Below the pieces are notes generated by a model. It was not told the DNA's origin. It made no database searches and worked only from the letters and a program-made list of their open reading frames with translations. Below, one piece after another: positions 8,454 to 21,334 of a DNA stretch of 64,000 nt. Source of the DNA: CAVVZJ01 sp963752755. GTDB lineage: Bacteria > Planctomycetota > Planctomycetia > Isosphaerales > Isosphaeraceae. Location: positions 248,001-312,000 of the forward strand of contig CAVVZJ010000003.1 in NCBI GenBank assembly GCA_963752755.1, in the 5' to 3' direction. The first letter of the stretch is position 1. Every line of letters starts with the position of its first letter. The position numbers and the translations under genes were made by a program.

Positions 8454-11400
8454 TCAGCCGAGGCGGCCGGAGCGGAAGCGACCGGCGGGGCCGTGGGGCG
8501 TTGCCGACTGCGCGATGAGCGTCCGAGCCTGGCGTTGCCGGCCCGTGCCGGGCTGGCCCGCGTCGATCGCGCTGTTGAAGTTGCGGAAGTTGGCGATCGT
8601 CGGCCCGCGCCCGAAGGGCGGCAGGCGGTTCGCATCGGGGCCCTGGCCCGGCAGGATCACGTCGTTGAGGTTGTTGGGCGAGTTGTACAGGAGGATGCCG
8701 TAGGCGGACGTCCGGCCCTGGAAGGTGTTGCCCCGCACCGAGTTGCCCGTCGCTCCGTTGAACATGTAGAGATCGACGCTGCCGTTACCGACGAAGAGGT
8801 TGCCCAGACCCGCGGCTGCCGGCGAACGCTGGCCGCCAGTGCGGGGCGTCAGGCCGATCGTGTTGAACTGGGCCTGCTCGATGTAGAGCCCGGTACCCGA
8901 GGTGTTCGGCGTGCCGGTGTCGGCGATCGTGTTACCCTGAACGATGTTGCGCTGCGAGTTGGGACGCACGATCGAGATGCCGATCGTCGAGTTCTGGATG
9001 ACCCGGTTCGAGAGCAGGAGATGGCCGGTCGTGGCGTTGAGGTAAAGGCCGGTGGCGTTGCCGGCCACGAGGTTGCCCTGGACCGTGTTGCCCTGGTAGT
9101 TGGCGGTGGTCAGGCTCAGTGGGTCGATCCCGACCAGCTCGACGCCCGCCAGGTTGCCGATGAGGGTGTTGGAGGCGGCGGCGATCGGGCCGCCGATCAC
9201 ATTGCCGCCAATCGCGTTGATCAGCACACCGACATCCTGGAACTGCGACGGGTTGGAAGTGGCCTGGGGCACGACCGTCAACGGCGTACCCAGGATCGTG
9301 CCGCCGATCGTGTTGCCCTGGATCACGTTGCGCACGGCGTTGTTGCCGAAGATCGAGATCCCGGCGAAGTCGTGACCCGAGATCACGTTGCCGGCGCCGG
9401 GCCAGGGGCCGCCGATCAGGTTGCCCGCGGAGTCGATCACGCTGATCCCGGAGCGTGATTCCGCCGCGTTTCCGGTGAGGGCAACGGCCTGCAGACCGGT
9501 CGGATCGAGTCCGAGGATGTTGCCCAGGACGAGGTTGCCGGCGTCGGACGGGTTGGCGACCCCGGCGATCTGGATGCCCGGACCCTCGTTTCCCGAGATC
9601 ACGTTGCCGACGCCGGTGCCGGGGCGAGCGGTCAGGCCGCCGATCAGGACGCCCGCCGTGTCGTTCAGGAAGATGCCGGCGGCGTTGTTCAGGGTGCCCG
9701 TGCCCCGGGGATCGCGGTAGTCGGGGTCGAGACCGACGAAGTTGCCCTGGATGATCGCGACCACGGAGCGGCCCGTCACCTCGATGCCCACCGAGCTGTT
9801 GTGCGTGATCCGGTTCCGGAGGCGCCTCGACGCTCCCGCCGACGACCGTGGTCGTCTGGCCGGAGAGCCGGACGCCATCCTCGCCGTTGCCGAAGAGCCG
9901 GTTCCCGGCGATCGACAGGGCCGGTGCGTCCGTCGCGGCTGATGCCGTCGGCGCGGTTCTCGGCGATCGTGTTGCCGCCGCCGGCCGACGTCGAGGCCGG
10001 GTCAACCCCCACCAGGACACCGCGAGCGTTGTTGATGAAGACGCCGTTCAGGGCGTTGCCGATCGCCGTCGCGGTCGCGTTCGGGTCGATGCCAATGAAG
10101 TTGCCTTGCAACCGGCTACCGTCGTCGGGAATCTGGCCATTGGCGGCCGGGGAGTGGTCAATCCGCACGCCGTGGCCGAGGTTGGCGGCGATGAAGTTGC
10201 CGGTCACGCGGACGGTGGCCGAGTTGAACAGGACGATGCCGTCGCCGAGATTCCCGAGGGACGTCGTGCCGCTCGGGAGGTCGGTGCCGATGGCGTTCCG
10301 CTCGACCGTGTTCTCGTGGCCGCCCGAGACAACGACGCCGGAGCTGCCGTTGAGCACGATCGTGTTGCCTGTCGTTTGCACGCCGACCGAGTTCGAAACC
10401 GACAGGCCGTTGCCCGAGTTGCCGGCGATCACGTTGTCGGCGACCCGGACCGGGTTTCCCCCGCTGGCGTTGAGTACGAGCAGGCCATCGCCGAGGTTGC
10501 CCGGGTTCGCCTTGGGATCGACGGGATGTCCGGAGCGATCGTTGAGACGGCCGATGACGTTGTTGACCACCTGGACGCCGGGCGAGGCGACGACGACCAC
10601 GCCGCCCTGGTGGTTGCCCGTGATCACGTTCCGGGCCGCGCCGGTGCCGCCGATCGTGTTGCCGGGCGAACTCGTGATGAAGACGCCCGCCAGGCTGTTG
10701 TCGAGCTGATCCAGGCCGATCCGGTTGCCCTCGACGCGCGTGCCGGTCGTCGCGTTGGCGATCAGGATCCCGTGGGAGCCGTTGCCGGCGATCAGGTTGC
10801 CACCGTCCCCACCGATCTGGGTGTTCGAGGCCCGCTCCAGCTCGATTCCGGGCCCGCCGTTGCCCCGCATGATTTGCTGGCGCGTGTCCGTCCCGATCGT
10901 GTTCGCGGTGATCGTCGTGTTGCTGGAGAGGCCGGGGGCGGACGCAGACACCAGCACGCCGGCGGCCAGGTTCAGGCCGATCACATTTCCAATCACCACC
11001 GTCTGCTTCGCATCAATGATCCCCACGCCGTTGGAGCGGTTTCCAAGGTCGAGCCGAGCCGAGCCGTCGGACAGGCCGATCTGATTGTCGATGACCCGGT
11101 TGCCGCCCGCGAAGGCCACCCCGTTGGCGATGGCGTTGTGCAGGTTCACGAACACGCCGTTGTTGTTGCCGAAGATCGCGTTGGCCCGGATGACGTTGCT
11201 GGTCGAGTCGAGCACGGCCACGCCGTCACCCTTGTTGCCCTGCGACGGATCGACCATCGCCGCGTTGAGGATGATTCCGATCTGGTTGTTGGCGACGAGG
11301 TTGTTGATCGGGCCTGGGGCCGGGCCGGTCCGGGGCGTCGGATTCGTCTCCAGGATCAGGACGCCCGACCGGTCGTTGTCGGCGATCTGGTTGCCGTCGC

Positions 11401-14400
11401 TCGCGAGGAAGCCGCCGATCGTGTTGCCGCGGGCGTCGGTGATCGAGACGCCGCTGCCGACGTTGCCGAGGTTGCCGCCCGAGGGATCGGTCGGGTCGAT
11501 CCCGATCCAGTTGGCCTGGATGAAGTTGCCCGTCGCGCCGGTGTTGAGCATGGCGCTGGTTGTTGCAGCGGTGTTGACGATCGCCACGCCGTCACCCGAA
11601 TTGCCGCCGATGCGGTTGCCGCTTACGAGGTTCCTCGACGACCCGTCAATCAGGACGCCATTCTGGAGGTTTCCCCGCCGGACGAAGTGGCCGCCGGACG
11701 GCACCACGCCGATCAGGTTGCGAAGGACCTGGTTGTTGCTGGTCCCGCCGACCAGCGCCACGCCATCGCCCGCATTGCCGGCGATCACGTTGCGGAAGTC
11801 CTCGGTTGGACCGCCGATCGTGTTGCCGGAGCCGCCCTCGACCCGGACTCCCACGCCGTTGTTGCGGCTGGCGGCGAGGTTCGCGTTGACCCCGACGAAG
11901 TTGCCGGCGATCAGGTTCAACGAGGCGCCCGACCAGGGAGATGCCGTTCCCCTGGTTGCCGGCGATCAGGTTGCGGTCGGCGGTCGTCGCGCCGCCGATC
12001 GTGTTCTGATGGGAACCGACGACCTGGATGCCATCTCCTTGCACAGCCCCGAGCGGCCCGGCGGCGACCGTACCGACCCGGTTGGACGTCAGGCGGTTGC
12101 CAGTCGCGGCGGACGTCAGGGCGATCCCGGTGCCATTTCCCGAAACGTCGTTGTCGTGGATCGTTGAGCCGGTGGTGGTCTTCAGGGCGATGCCGATGCC
12201 GCGGTTGGCCGCGACGGTGTTGGCGGTGATCGTGGCTGCCGTCGCCGAATCGACGAGCACGCCATCCTGACCATTGCCAAGGACGAGGGAGTGGTCGGTG
12301 TTGGTGCCGATGATGTTCTGAGTCACCATGACGCGATCGGTGGCGATCAGGTCGAGGCCATGAGCGGCGTTGGCCGAAACGGTGTTGCCGGTGAGGCTCA
12401 CATCGCTGACGCCGCGGAGCTGAACGCCGTCCTCGGCATTGCCACGGCCCGCGTTGCCGGACTGGTTGGTGCCGACCCGGTTGCCGACGATGCTCAGGGT
12501 CGCGCCGGGTCCGCCGATCGCCACAATCCCTGACTTCTGGTTGGCCGAGACCGTGTTGCCGACGATCGTCAATCCGGACCAGTCGGGCGACGTCGAGGCG
12601 GGGTCGTCCTCGATGTGGATGCCGTCGCCGGTGTTCCCCAGGCCGACGTCACCGCTGGCGCCGCCGAGACCGATCAGGTTGCCCGTCACCTGGATGTTCG
12701 AGGCGTTCTGGATGAGCAGGCCGAAGGCATTGCCGCCGATCGTGTTGCCGGCCCCGGTGGTGGTGCCGCCGACAGTCGCACCGCCCGAGGTGTCGTGAAT
12801 CCAGACGCCGGCGCCCTCGTTGCCGAGCAGGCCCGAGATGCCGGCATTGGTGCCGATCCGGTTGCCCTGGAGGGTCGTCCGCGCGCTCGAGGAGGCGACC
12901 TCCACGCCCGCGCCCTTGTTGCCCGAGATCGTGTTGCCGAGGGGGCTGGTTGTGCCGCCGATCGTCGTGTCCGACGCACCGATCAGCAAGACGCCGGCGC
13001 CGCCGTTGGGAATCCGCGACGAGCCGGCGCGGTCGGTGCCGATGAGGTTGCTCGTGAGCAAGGTTCCTGTGGCGCACTTCCAGCCGGACGCCCTCGTCGC
13101 GGTTGCCGGAGAGGATGTTGCCGTCGATCGTCGCTCCGGGCACACTCACCAGCCAGATACCCGGACCGGCGTTCGGCTGGGGGAGCGTCGCTGCGGGGTT
13201 GGTGCCGATCTGGTTTCTGAGGATCTGCGTCGCCGAAGCCCCGGCGCCCGCGACCTTGACGCCGGCCTCGCCGTTGAAGGCGATCGTGTTCTGCTGGATT
13301 AAGGTGCCGGAGGCGTCCTGGACCGAGATCCCGGCCTGGATGTTGCCGCGGTTGCCATTGTCGGCCGTCGTGCCGATCAGGTTCCCGGTGATCGTGTTGT
13401 CCGGCCCGGCGACCTGCACGCCGTTGCGGCCGTTGCGGCCGATCGTGTTGGCGGCGATCAGGTTCAACGAGGCGCCATTGGCCAGCTCGACGCCCGAGCC
13501 GCCGTTGGCGAGGATTGTGTTGCCCGACGTGCCGCCGACCGTGTTGCCCGAGGCGCCATCGATCAGGACGCCGTCACCGTCATTGCCGGAGGCGGAGCCG
13601 CTGTTCTCGCCCTGGCCGATCAGGTTTCCGAGGATGAGGTTGCTGGTCGCCCCGGCGCCGGCGATCAGGACGCCGGCGCCGGTGCCATCGGCCAGCACGT
13701 TCTGGGCGGAAGCGGACGTACCGCCGATCGTGTTGCCGGTCGAGGCGCCGGTGATCGAGACGGCGTTGACCTGCCGGCCACGTCCCGGTGTGGTCGGGTC
13801 GGGGGGATCGGTGATCGTCTGCCCCTGGCGGTCGCCGCCGACGAGGTTGCCGGCGACCGTGTTGTTCGTCGCGTCGATCAGGGCCACGCCGTCGCCGACG
13901 TTTGCCGCGATCACGTTGCCGAGGCCGGGCGTCGTGCCGCCGATCGTGTTGGCCGTGGCCTGCATGATCACGACGCCGCCGCCCAGGTTGCCCCGTCGCA
14001 ACGTGCCGGTCGGGTCGAGACCGATGGTGTTGCCGGCCACCACGTTGGCCGAGGCATTGCGGGCCAGTTGCACGCCCGGCCCGGTGTTGCCCGAGATGAC
14101 GTTCCACGCGGACGCCGCCGCGCCGCCGACCGTGTTGTTCGAGGCGCCGTCGATCAGGACGCCGATCGCGTTGCCCAGTTCCAGGCCGCTGGCGCCCAGG
14201 CCGATGAGGTCTCCGAGCACCGCGTTGCCGGTCGCGCCGCCGGTGAGCAGGAGGCCCGCGCCGGCGTTGCCGGCGATCGTGTTGCCGGCGCCGGAGGCGA
14301 CACCGCCGATCGTGTTCGCACTGGCGCCGCCGTCGATCTGCACGCCCGCACCGGAGTTGGGAACCGCGGCGAGGCCGGCGAGATCGGTGCCGATCCGGTT

Positions 14401-17400
14401 GCCCGCGAGGACGTTGGCCGTCGTGAGGCTCGTCAGGGTGACGCCCGCGCCGGCGTTGCCGGCGATCGTGTTGCCGGCGGCCGTGGTCGTCCCGCCGACC
14501 AGGTTTCCGGAGCCCCCCTCGATCCGCACGCCGCTGCCCGAATTGGGCGCGGCCGTTTGACCGTCGGACGCCAGGCCGATCCGGTTGCCGACGATCAGAT
14601 TGTTCGCACCGTTCTGCACGGAAAGGCCATCGCCGGTGTTCCCCGCGATCACGTTCCCCGCGCCCGCGGACGTGCCGCCGACCGTGTTGTCGAGTCCGCC
14701 CACGATCAGGACGCCGCCGCCGTCGTTGGCGATCGGCGTCTTGCCGTCGAGGCCGACCCCGATGAAGGCCCCGGCGATCGTGTTCCCTTGGGGCGTGTCG
14801 GAACCGCCCACGACCCCGATCTGCACCCCCGCGCCGCCGTTGCCGCCGAGGATCGTTTGGTCTCCCGACGCGGCCGACCCGCCGATCGTGTTGCTGGACC
14901 CGCCCTCGATCGCGATGCCTGGCCCGCCGTTCCCCTCGTCGCCCGTGCCGTCGCTGCCGACGCCGACATAAAGCTGTGTCAAAAGGTTTCCGCTCGACGT
15001 CCCGGCCACGCGCACGCCGGCGCCGCTGAAGTGCTGGATGGTCAGGTCCTTGATCGTGTTGCCGTTGGCGTCGAGCACGAAGCCGTCGGGGGCTCCGGCT
15101 TGCGAGCCGTCCACCACGACCTCAGGGCCGTCGGGGTTGCGCTCGGCCGGCAGGAGGAAGGTGGCCTGCGTGGTGGCGTCCACGATGATCCCGAACGTGT
15201 TCGTCAGGTGGGGCAACGGGGTCACGACGTGGATGATGAAGACGTGACGGGTCGGGTCGTAGAAGGGGTCTTCCGTCGGAATCGCGAAGGTGACGAGCGC
15301 CACGCCCTTGGTCTGGTTGGCCAGCTGGAGGACGTCGTGCAAGGAGCCGGCGCCGGTGTCCTGGGTGTTGGTGACGACCAGGCCGGCGGTGATGCTCTGG
15401 ATGAGCGAGAAGGGGGAGGTGGTCGGCACGTCCTCGGCCGTGGCGGTTGCGGTGGCGATCCAGCCGGCTGTGACGGTCGCGTTGAAGCTGCCGGAGAAGG
15501 TGGTGGTGCCGTCGGCGAGGGTCGTCACGACAAAGGTGCCGACGTACAAGCGGCCCTCACCGGTCTGCGAGCCGGTCGGGTCCGCGTCGGGGCTGGCGTA
15601 GATGTCGATCCGGTAGATCACGCCGGGACGACCGACGAGCCGGCCCTGGACAGAGGTCTTGCCCGAGGCGGACGAGGCGCCCGTGAGAGTCGGAACCGCC
15701 GGCACGCTCTGGCCGTCGGCCGTGTCGAAGCCGATCCCGTCGCCGGCGTTGAGGTCGATCGAGTTGAGCCGGACCGCGTTGCCGACGCCGAAGAGGGTGG
15801 AGTTGAGCGGGTCGGGCCGGTAGCCGACACCGGCGCCGCCGTTGTTGGCGATCACGTTGCCGGCGGCGGTGGTTGTGCTCGGGTCGCCGACCGGCCCCAA
15901 CGCGGCGCCGATGACGTTGTTGTCCGAAGCCCCGACGATCTGCACGCCCGCGCCGCCGTTGCCGAAGGCGGAAGGTAAGGTCGCGGCGATCGTGCCGAAG
16001 CGGTCGGTGCCGAGGAAGTTGCCGCGGATCGCGTTGTTTGAGGCCGATTCGAGCCGCAGGCCGTCGCCGAGATTCGCGGAGATGACGTTGCGGTCGCCGG
16101 TCATCACACCGCCGATCGTGTTGCCCGTGCCGCCCACGATCAGGACGCCGACGCCGTTGCCGGCCGGAATGCCGAGGGGGTCGAGCCCGAAGAAGTTGCC
16201 GCGGATGACGTTCCCGGCGCCGAGGACGCGCAGCCCGGCGCTGTTGAAGCCGGTGATCGCCAGACCTTGCACGATGCTACCGCCGGCCGCCGCGTCGATG
16301 ACGAGGCCGTCGGTCAGCTTTCCGCCGCCGCTCAGGTTGACGACCGGCGTGCCGGCGAAGCCGGGTTGCTGGTTGCCGTCGATTTGCACCGCCTCCGTCA
16401 GGATCGGTAGGGCGGAGCCGGGCGTGATCGTGACCAGGGTCGATCCCGTCACGTTGAACCCGATCGTATCGAGAACGCCGGCCAGGTTCGGCGTGTTGTT
16501 CGCGACCGTGATCGCGTAGCGGAGCGTGCCGGGCGCCGGCAAGGGGGTGCTCGTCGGGTCGGTCTGGTCCTTCAACCGCGTCCCGTCTCCGGCCTGGCGG
16601 ACGACCAGGGAGTCGCCCTCATTGATGGTGACGTCCGAGGTTGGGCTGACGTTCTCCAGCAGGGCCGAGCCGTCGGTCGGGTTGCTGAGCGTGAGCGTGA
16701 AGAGGCGGTTGATCAGGTTGCCGAGTGCATCGCGGCGGATGATCAGGTCATCGAAGATCGGGATCGTGACCGTGGCCTGCGACTGGCCGACGGCGAAGGT
16801 CAGGTCGGTGGAGATCGCCTTGTAATTGAGACCGGCGAGGGCTGTGCCGTCGGCCGTGGCGACGTGGACGGAGACGGTCCCCTGGGTCTGGAGCCGGTTT
16901 GGGTCGGACGGGTCGAGTTGGGGACCCTCGGTTCCCCCGACGCGCTGGATGATCACGTCGAGCTTGCCTGTGTTGACCAGCTCGTCGACGGCGTAGCTCG
17001 GGAACTCGATCCGGAAGGCGCCGACGTCGAGCGCCCGGATGCTCAATGGTGTTGCGGTCTGGGTGTTCTGAAGTGACTCGTCGGTCTCGGTGCTGGAAAC
17101 GCTGGCCGTGCTGTTGAGGAAGCGTCCGGAGGTCTGGGCCGTCGGATTCACGACGACAACGTACTGGAGCGTGGCGGACTGGTTCACGCCGAGCGTGCCG
17201 ACATTCATGACGACCGACGACTGATTGACCACCGTGGGCAGGCCCGTCGGGGTGGTCGAGGTACTGACGACGCTGACGCCGGCCGGCAGCAGGCTCGTGA
17301 CGACCACGCCGGTTGCCGGACTCGGACCGGCGTTGTGGACCGTGACCTGGTAGAGCAACTGACCGCGGACGAGCACGGTTGAGACGGGCGCGAGGGTGTT

Positions 17401-20190
17401 CGGGTCGAGCGCCTGGGTGCTGATCGTGATGTGGACGAGGGGGTTGACCGTCGTCTGCTGGGTGGCCTGGTCGTTGGCCGGCTGCGGGTCAGTCTGACTC
17501 GGGTCGTGAGCCACGACGGCGGTATTGGTGAAGATGGAACCACCGGGCTGTGCGGTGGTTGGCCTCACGACGATCGTGATCGTCGCCGAGCCTCCCGACG
17601 CCAGGCTGCCGAGGCTGACGACGACCTGGCTGTTGTTGGCCGTCGTCACGGTGGCCGTCTGCGGCACGGTCACCGACTGGAAGCTGACGTTGGCGGGCAG
17701 CGTGTCGGTCAGGACGACGCCGAGAGCGTCGCTCTGGCCGGTATTGCGGACGACGACGGTATAGGTCAGGTCCTGGCCGACGAAGACCGGGTCGGGATCG
17801 TCGGCGATCGTCACGCCCAGGTCGATCGACGGGGTGGTGCTCGACGAGGTCGTTGCAGTGTTGTTGCCGGTGATGAGGTCCTTCTCGTTTCCCTGGGCCA
17901 CGGTCGCGGTGGCCGACAGGGAGCTGCCCGACGCTGGCGTCGCCTGGACCACGACCGAGAAGGTCCGCGACGTCCCAGCGACGATGTCTGGCAAGGCGAG
18001 CGTCACGCGGTTGTTGGCCGAGTCGTAGACGAACCCCGGGCTGGACGAACCGGCGTTGAAGAGGACGCCCGGCGTGAGGTCCACGGTCAAGGTTGCGCCG
18101 GTGGACTGGTTGGGCCCGAAGTTCGTCACGCCCACGGTGTAGGTCACTTCCTGGCCGACGAGGATCGTGGTCGGACTCGCATCGATCGTCACCCCGAGAT
18201 CGGCCGCTTCGCCGATGAACTGGCTGAGCGATGACGTGTCGTTGGTCGGGTCCGCGTCGGACTGGCTGCCGCTGCTGGCGGTGGCCGTGTTGGTAATCGT
18301 CTGGTTCGAGGCTGCCAAGGTCGGTGTCACGACGATCGTCAAGGTCGCCGTGCCGGTCCCGGCGACGACGGTCCCGGCGTCGAAGAGGATCTGACCGCTG
18401 ACGTCGAGGGTCGCGGTCCCCTGGCTCGTCGTGAACGACTTGACCGTGACGCCGGTGGGTAGCGTGTCGGTCACGCGGGCCGCGGTGGCGTCGCTGACCC
18501 CGCGGTTTGTCAGGGTCACGATGTAGGTGAGGTCCTGGCCGACGTACGGCTGGCCGCCGAGGGTCATCGCGGTCGCCAGGTCCACCTGCGAGAGGACCGT
18601 GATCGGCACCATTGCCGAGGTCGTTTGCGGTCCGCCCGAGCCGGTGTTCCCCAGGTCGTTGGCCGTGACCGTCAGGGGGTCGTTTCCGCCGTTGCGTAGG
18701 CCGACGCCGTTGCGGTAAGTGACTCCTCCAGAGAGGGTTGCGTCGATCGCCGCTAGGGGGCCGGTCAGTGTCACCGTGCCGGTACCGCGACCGCTGATCT
18801 GGCCCGAGGTGAGGCCACCGGAGACGCCGGGGGTCACGTCGAGCGTGCCACCGGAGACGCTCAAAGTCACCTGGATGTCGGCCGGACCCGCATCCACATC
18901 GCTCACCGAGATCCCGTTGATCGTGAGCGTCTGGTTGACCGACACCGACTGGGTGCCGGGAAGCGTGAGTGTCGGCGGGGTGTTCACGGCGTTGACGTTG
19001 ATCGAGCGCGTGGCCGGGGTGCGGTCCCGCCGAAGTCGGTCGCGGTGAACGCGATCGTTCGCGGCGAAGTGCTGGGCGCGAGGCTCGAGTTGAGGTACGT
19101 CACCGACCGCATGCGCCGCCTGATACTGGGCGATCGTCGCAACGCCGGTCAGGGTCAGCACGTCGCCCGCGGCATTCCGGGTGCCGCTGATCCCGTTCTG
19201 ATCGTTGAACCCGAGGACGTCCTCACCCTGGACGAAGCCCGAGGTGATGGCGACCTGCGCCGAGTTGAGAAGGCCGTTGTCCGGGTCCTGGAGACTCAGC
19301 GAGCCGTCGATCGGCGTGGCCGGGGCTCCCTCCTGATAGCTCAGGGGGCTGGACGAGGTCGTGATGGTCGGCGGGGTGGTGTCGGGCGCGGCGCGGTAGG
19401 TCACCAGACCGGCCGCCCAGCTCGCGGACGAGGCCAGCGTCCCATTAAAGGAATAGGCTTGTGCCGGGCCTACGATCCGGTAGGCTGGCGCGACTCCGAT
19501 GTTCGAGCCGGACGTTCCCCCCGTGGTGTCGGCCGCGTTCAAGGAGGTGAAGCCGCCACCCGGAGTGAGCGAGACGCCCGCATCCTCGACCCCCGCCGCG
19601 GCCACGAGCAGTTCTTCCGGCTGCGAGGTGGCGGGGGTTGGTCCGATGCTGATCGTCTGGTTCGTGCCAGTCGCCGTCGCGGACTGGTCGGCCGCCGTGG
19701 ACGTCGTCAGGAGGCCGGGTACCGAGAATGCCGAGACCGCCTTGGCTGTGACGGCTGCCCCGAAGTCGATCGTGATCGCGACCGAGCCGCTCTGCTGACC
19801 GAGCAGGGGGTTCATCACCGGCGCCGAGAAGATCAGGGTGCGGACGCCCGAGGTGCCCGAGCCGTTCGTGACGTCGAGGTCGGCCGTGTAGGTGTTACCG
19901 GCGGTGTCGGAGGCCGTGACCGTGGTACTCGACGGGTCGAGCGCCAGGGCGACGATCACGGTGCTCTGGGCCGCGACGTCCACCGGCACCGGAATGCTGA
20001 GGGTCGTGCCGTCGACTTTCGACTGTGCAATCGCGATCGGCACGGGGTCGGTGATCGAGAGCAGGAGCCGGTCCTCCAGGCACTCGACGACCGCCCCGAG
20101 CCGGCCCCGAGCCGGCCTCCTGCGCTGGGTCCGCGAAGCCGTCGACTTGCGAGAGCGAGCCCCTTCCCCAAGAGCGTCTGCGCTTCTCAT
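8454..20190 (-). CDS. Giant exported adhesin-like protein: LEPR-XLL motif, DUF11 repeats, Calx-beta, long right-handed beta-helix (several frameshifts)
   Basis: One gene of about 3,900 codons. I start it at the ATG at 20190 (GGAAGG about 7 nt upstream; an in-frame ATG at 20415 is less likely). The N-terminus is basic and carries ECLEDRLLLS, the planctomycete LEPR-XLL-type export-associated motif. About four DUF11-type repeats follow (GQDLTYIVTLTNRGVSDA, GQEVTYTVGVTNFGPN), then one Calx-beta-like domain (VDELVNTGKLDVIIQR). Over 2,500 residues of right-handed parallel beta-helix repeats fill the rest (NTIGG, AGNVIAGN, VLGNLIG patterns). The product is probably a cell-surface or extracellular filament. 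The frame breaks near 13070, 11930, 9940 and 9830. A compensating pair near 19108 and 19025 scrambles about 28 residues. In every case the homologous repeat pattern continues in another frame. It is divergent from tssB. Confidence 0.85.
8500..16520 (-). repeat. Coding tandem repeats of parallel beta-helix turns
   Basis: About 8 kb of degenerate repeats encode beta-helix coils. Each turn has an Asn ladder such as GNxIGxxxxG, N-x-IGG or GNTIAGN. At DNA level the plus strand shows recurrent gttgccggcgatcacgttgcc-like blocks. Spacing between units varies because loops differ. Repeats this similar can cause assembly collapse or recombination, so the true copy number could differ. Confidence 0.85.
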
Positions 20191-20811
20191 CACTGACCTT
20201 CCGGCGTCGGGGCGGGCCGAGGGTGTTGCCTCACGGTTCAACGCCGAGCGTTCGGACCAGCCCTCCGGGGGAGTCCCCGCACCGACCAAGCGGCTTCCGC
20301 TCGGTACGGAGGCTTGACGGGCCCGTTTGCTCCGCGTGCGGTGCGTCCTCGCACCAATCGCCGACGATCCGTCCAGGCTCTCACCCGCCAGTTTAAGATG
20401 CGGATCGTATCGCAAGCCATGATTAGGTAGACTCGCTGAGTTAGCGAATCTTTACCGAAGTTTATCCGCACCACACTGAATGTCAATCAGATTCCCAGTT
20501 GAGTCATACCCAAGTTTGGGGCCGGGCCCGATCCGGCTTATCGGAAACGACCCGCGCGGTCCCGGAGAGACCCGCTGGCCGTCTTGGACCGTCGTCCCTC
20601 GGGCGTGGCCGATGGCCCCTCCAGCGATCCGGCTGGACGTCGGCAAACGCGATGAGACCCGAGTCGGATACTCGCTGAGCCACGCTCACTACTTCGCATG
20701 CCTTTTTTTGATTGACACACCTGACTAACCGCCTGATTTTAGTTATCAGAGCAGTTTCGTAGAGATGCAGAAGCGATCCACCCAGACGAGGCCTCACGCG
20801 AAGGATAACCC
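20191..20811. promoter_or_regulatory. Divergent regulatory region between giant beta-helix gene and tssB
   Basis: About 620 bp separate the divergent genes. A low-GC tract spans about 20410-20520. It contains a small inverted repeat TCGCT-gagtt-AGCGA (20433-20447). The decamer ACTCGCTGAG occurs at 20431-20440 and again at 20670-20679. Short ORFs here have no protein-like features. Promoters for the T6SS structural operon and the giant gene should both lie in this gap. Confidence 0.45.
20712..20740 (+). promoter_or_regulatory. Candidate sigma70-type promoter of the tssB operon
   Basis: A perfect TTGACA lies at 20712-20717, followed after 17 bp by a weak -10 candidate gatttt (20735-20740). The start codon of tssB is about 70 bp downstream. 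The -10 match is poor (3 of 6), so this is tentative. Confidence 0.35.
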
Positions 20812-21330
20812 ATGGCCGAGAGCACCCAACAGAAGCTGAGCCGGATTCGAACGCCGCGTGTGCACCTGACATACGACGTTGAGGTCGGCGGCGCAATCCA
20901 GATGAAGGAGCTGCCGCTCGTCGTCGGCGTCCTGGCCGATCTCTCCGGCAAGCCCGACGAGCCACTCCCGAAGCTCAAGGATCGCAAGTTCGTCGAGATC
21001 GACCGCGACAACTTCAACAAGGTCCTGGCCGGGACAAAGCCTCGGCTCGCCTTCCCGGTCGAGAATACCCTCCAGGGCGACGGCTCGAACCTCAACGTCG
21101 AGCTGCGGTTCGAGAGCATGGACGACTTCGAGCCCGAGCAGGTCGTCAAGCAGGTCGAGCCCCTGAAGAAGCTGCTCGAAGCCCGCAATCGCCTGACCGA
21201 CCTGGCGAGCAAGATGGACGGCAACGACAAGCTGGAAGAGCTGCTGCAGGACGTCGTCACCAATACCGACGCCTTGAAGAAGCTCAGCACCGAGACTGGC
21301 CGTGGTGGCGCCGAGACCCCGGAGGATTGA
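20812..21330 (+). CDS. tssB: T6SS contractile sheath small subunit TssB (VipA/ImpB)
   Basis: A 172-aa protein of normal TssB length. It starts at the ATG at 20812 with AAGGA a few bases upstream. Family features include the N-terminal RVHLTYDVEVGGA strand, KELPLVVGVLADLSG, RKFVEIDRDNFN and the VENTLQGDGSNLNVELRF core. The C-terminal helical part is rich in Leu and Lys (VKQVEPLKKLLEARNRL). TssB pairs with TssC to build the contractile sheath in the cytoplasm. It is the first gene of the plus-strand structural operon, 4 bp before the tssC start codon, and the tssC ribosome binding site (GGAGG) lies inside its last codons, suggesting translational coupling. Confidence 0.96.
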   Translation: MAESTQQKLSRIRTPRVHLTYDVEVGGAIQMKELPLVVGVLADLSGKPDEPLPKLKDRKFVEIDRDNFNKVLAGTKPRLAFPVENTLQGDGSNLNVELRFESMDDFEPEQVVKQVEPLKKLLEARNRLTDLASKMDGNDKLEELLQDVVTNTDALKKLSTETGRGGAETPED

Positions 21331-21334
21331 AACG

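Noticed and set aside
9848..12229. 793-codon plus-strand ORF through the beta-helix region
   Set aside because: It is the antisense of the repeat-bearing giant gene. It has a repetitive Val/Ala/Asp-rich composition without domain features.
14068..15978. 636-codon plus-strand ORF opposite the giant gene
   Set aside because: Same reason: it mirrors the beta-helix repeats and carries no recognisable protein motif.
8454..16500. Beta-helix repeats considered as a CRISPR or satellite array
   Set aside because: Units are degenerate, in frame with the protein and lack spacer-repeat regularity.
20431..20679. Direct repeat ACTCGCTGAG (20431-20440 and 20670-20679) as a regulator site
   Set aside because: A 10-base match in a 620-bp gap is not rare by chance, and no third copy or spacing rule was seen.
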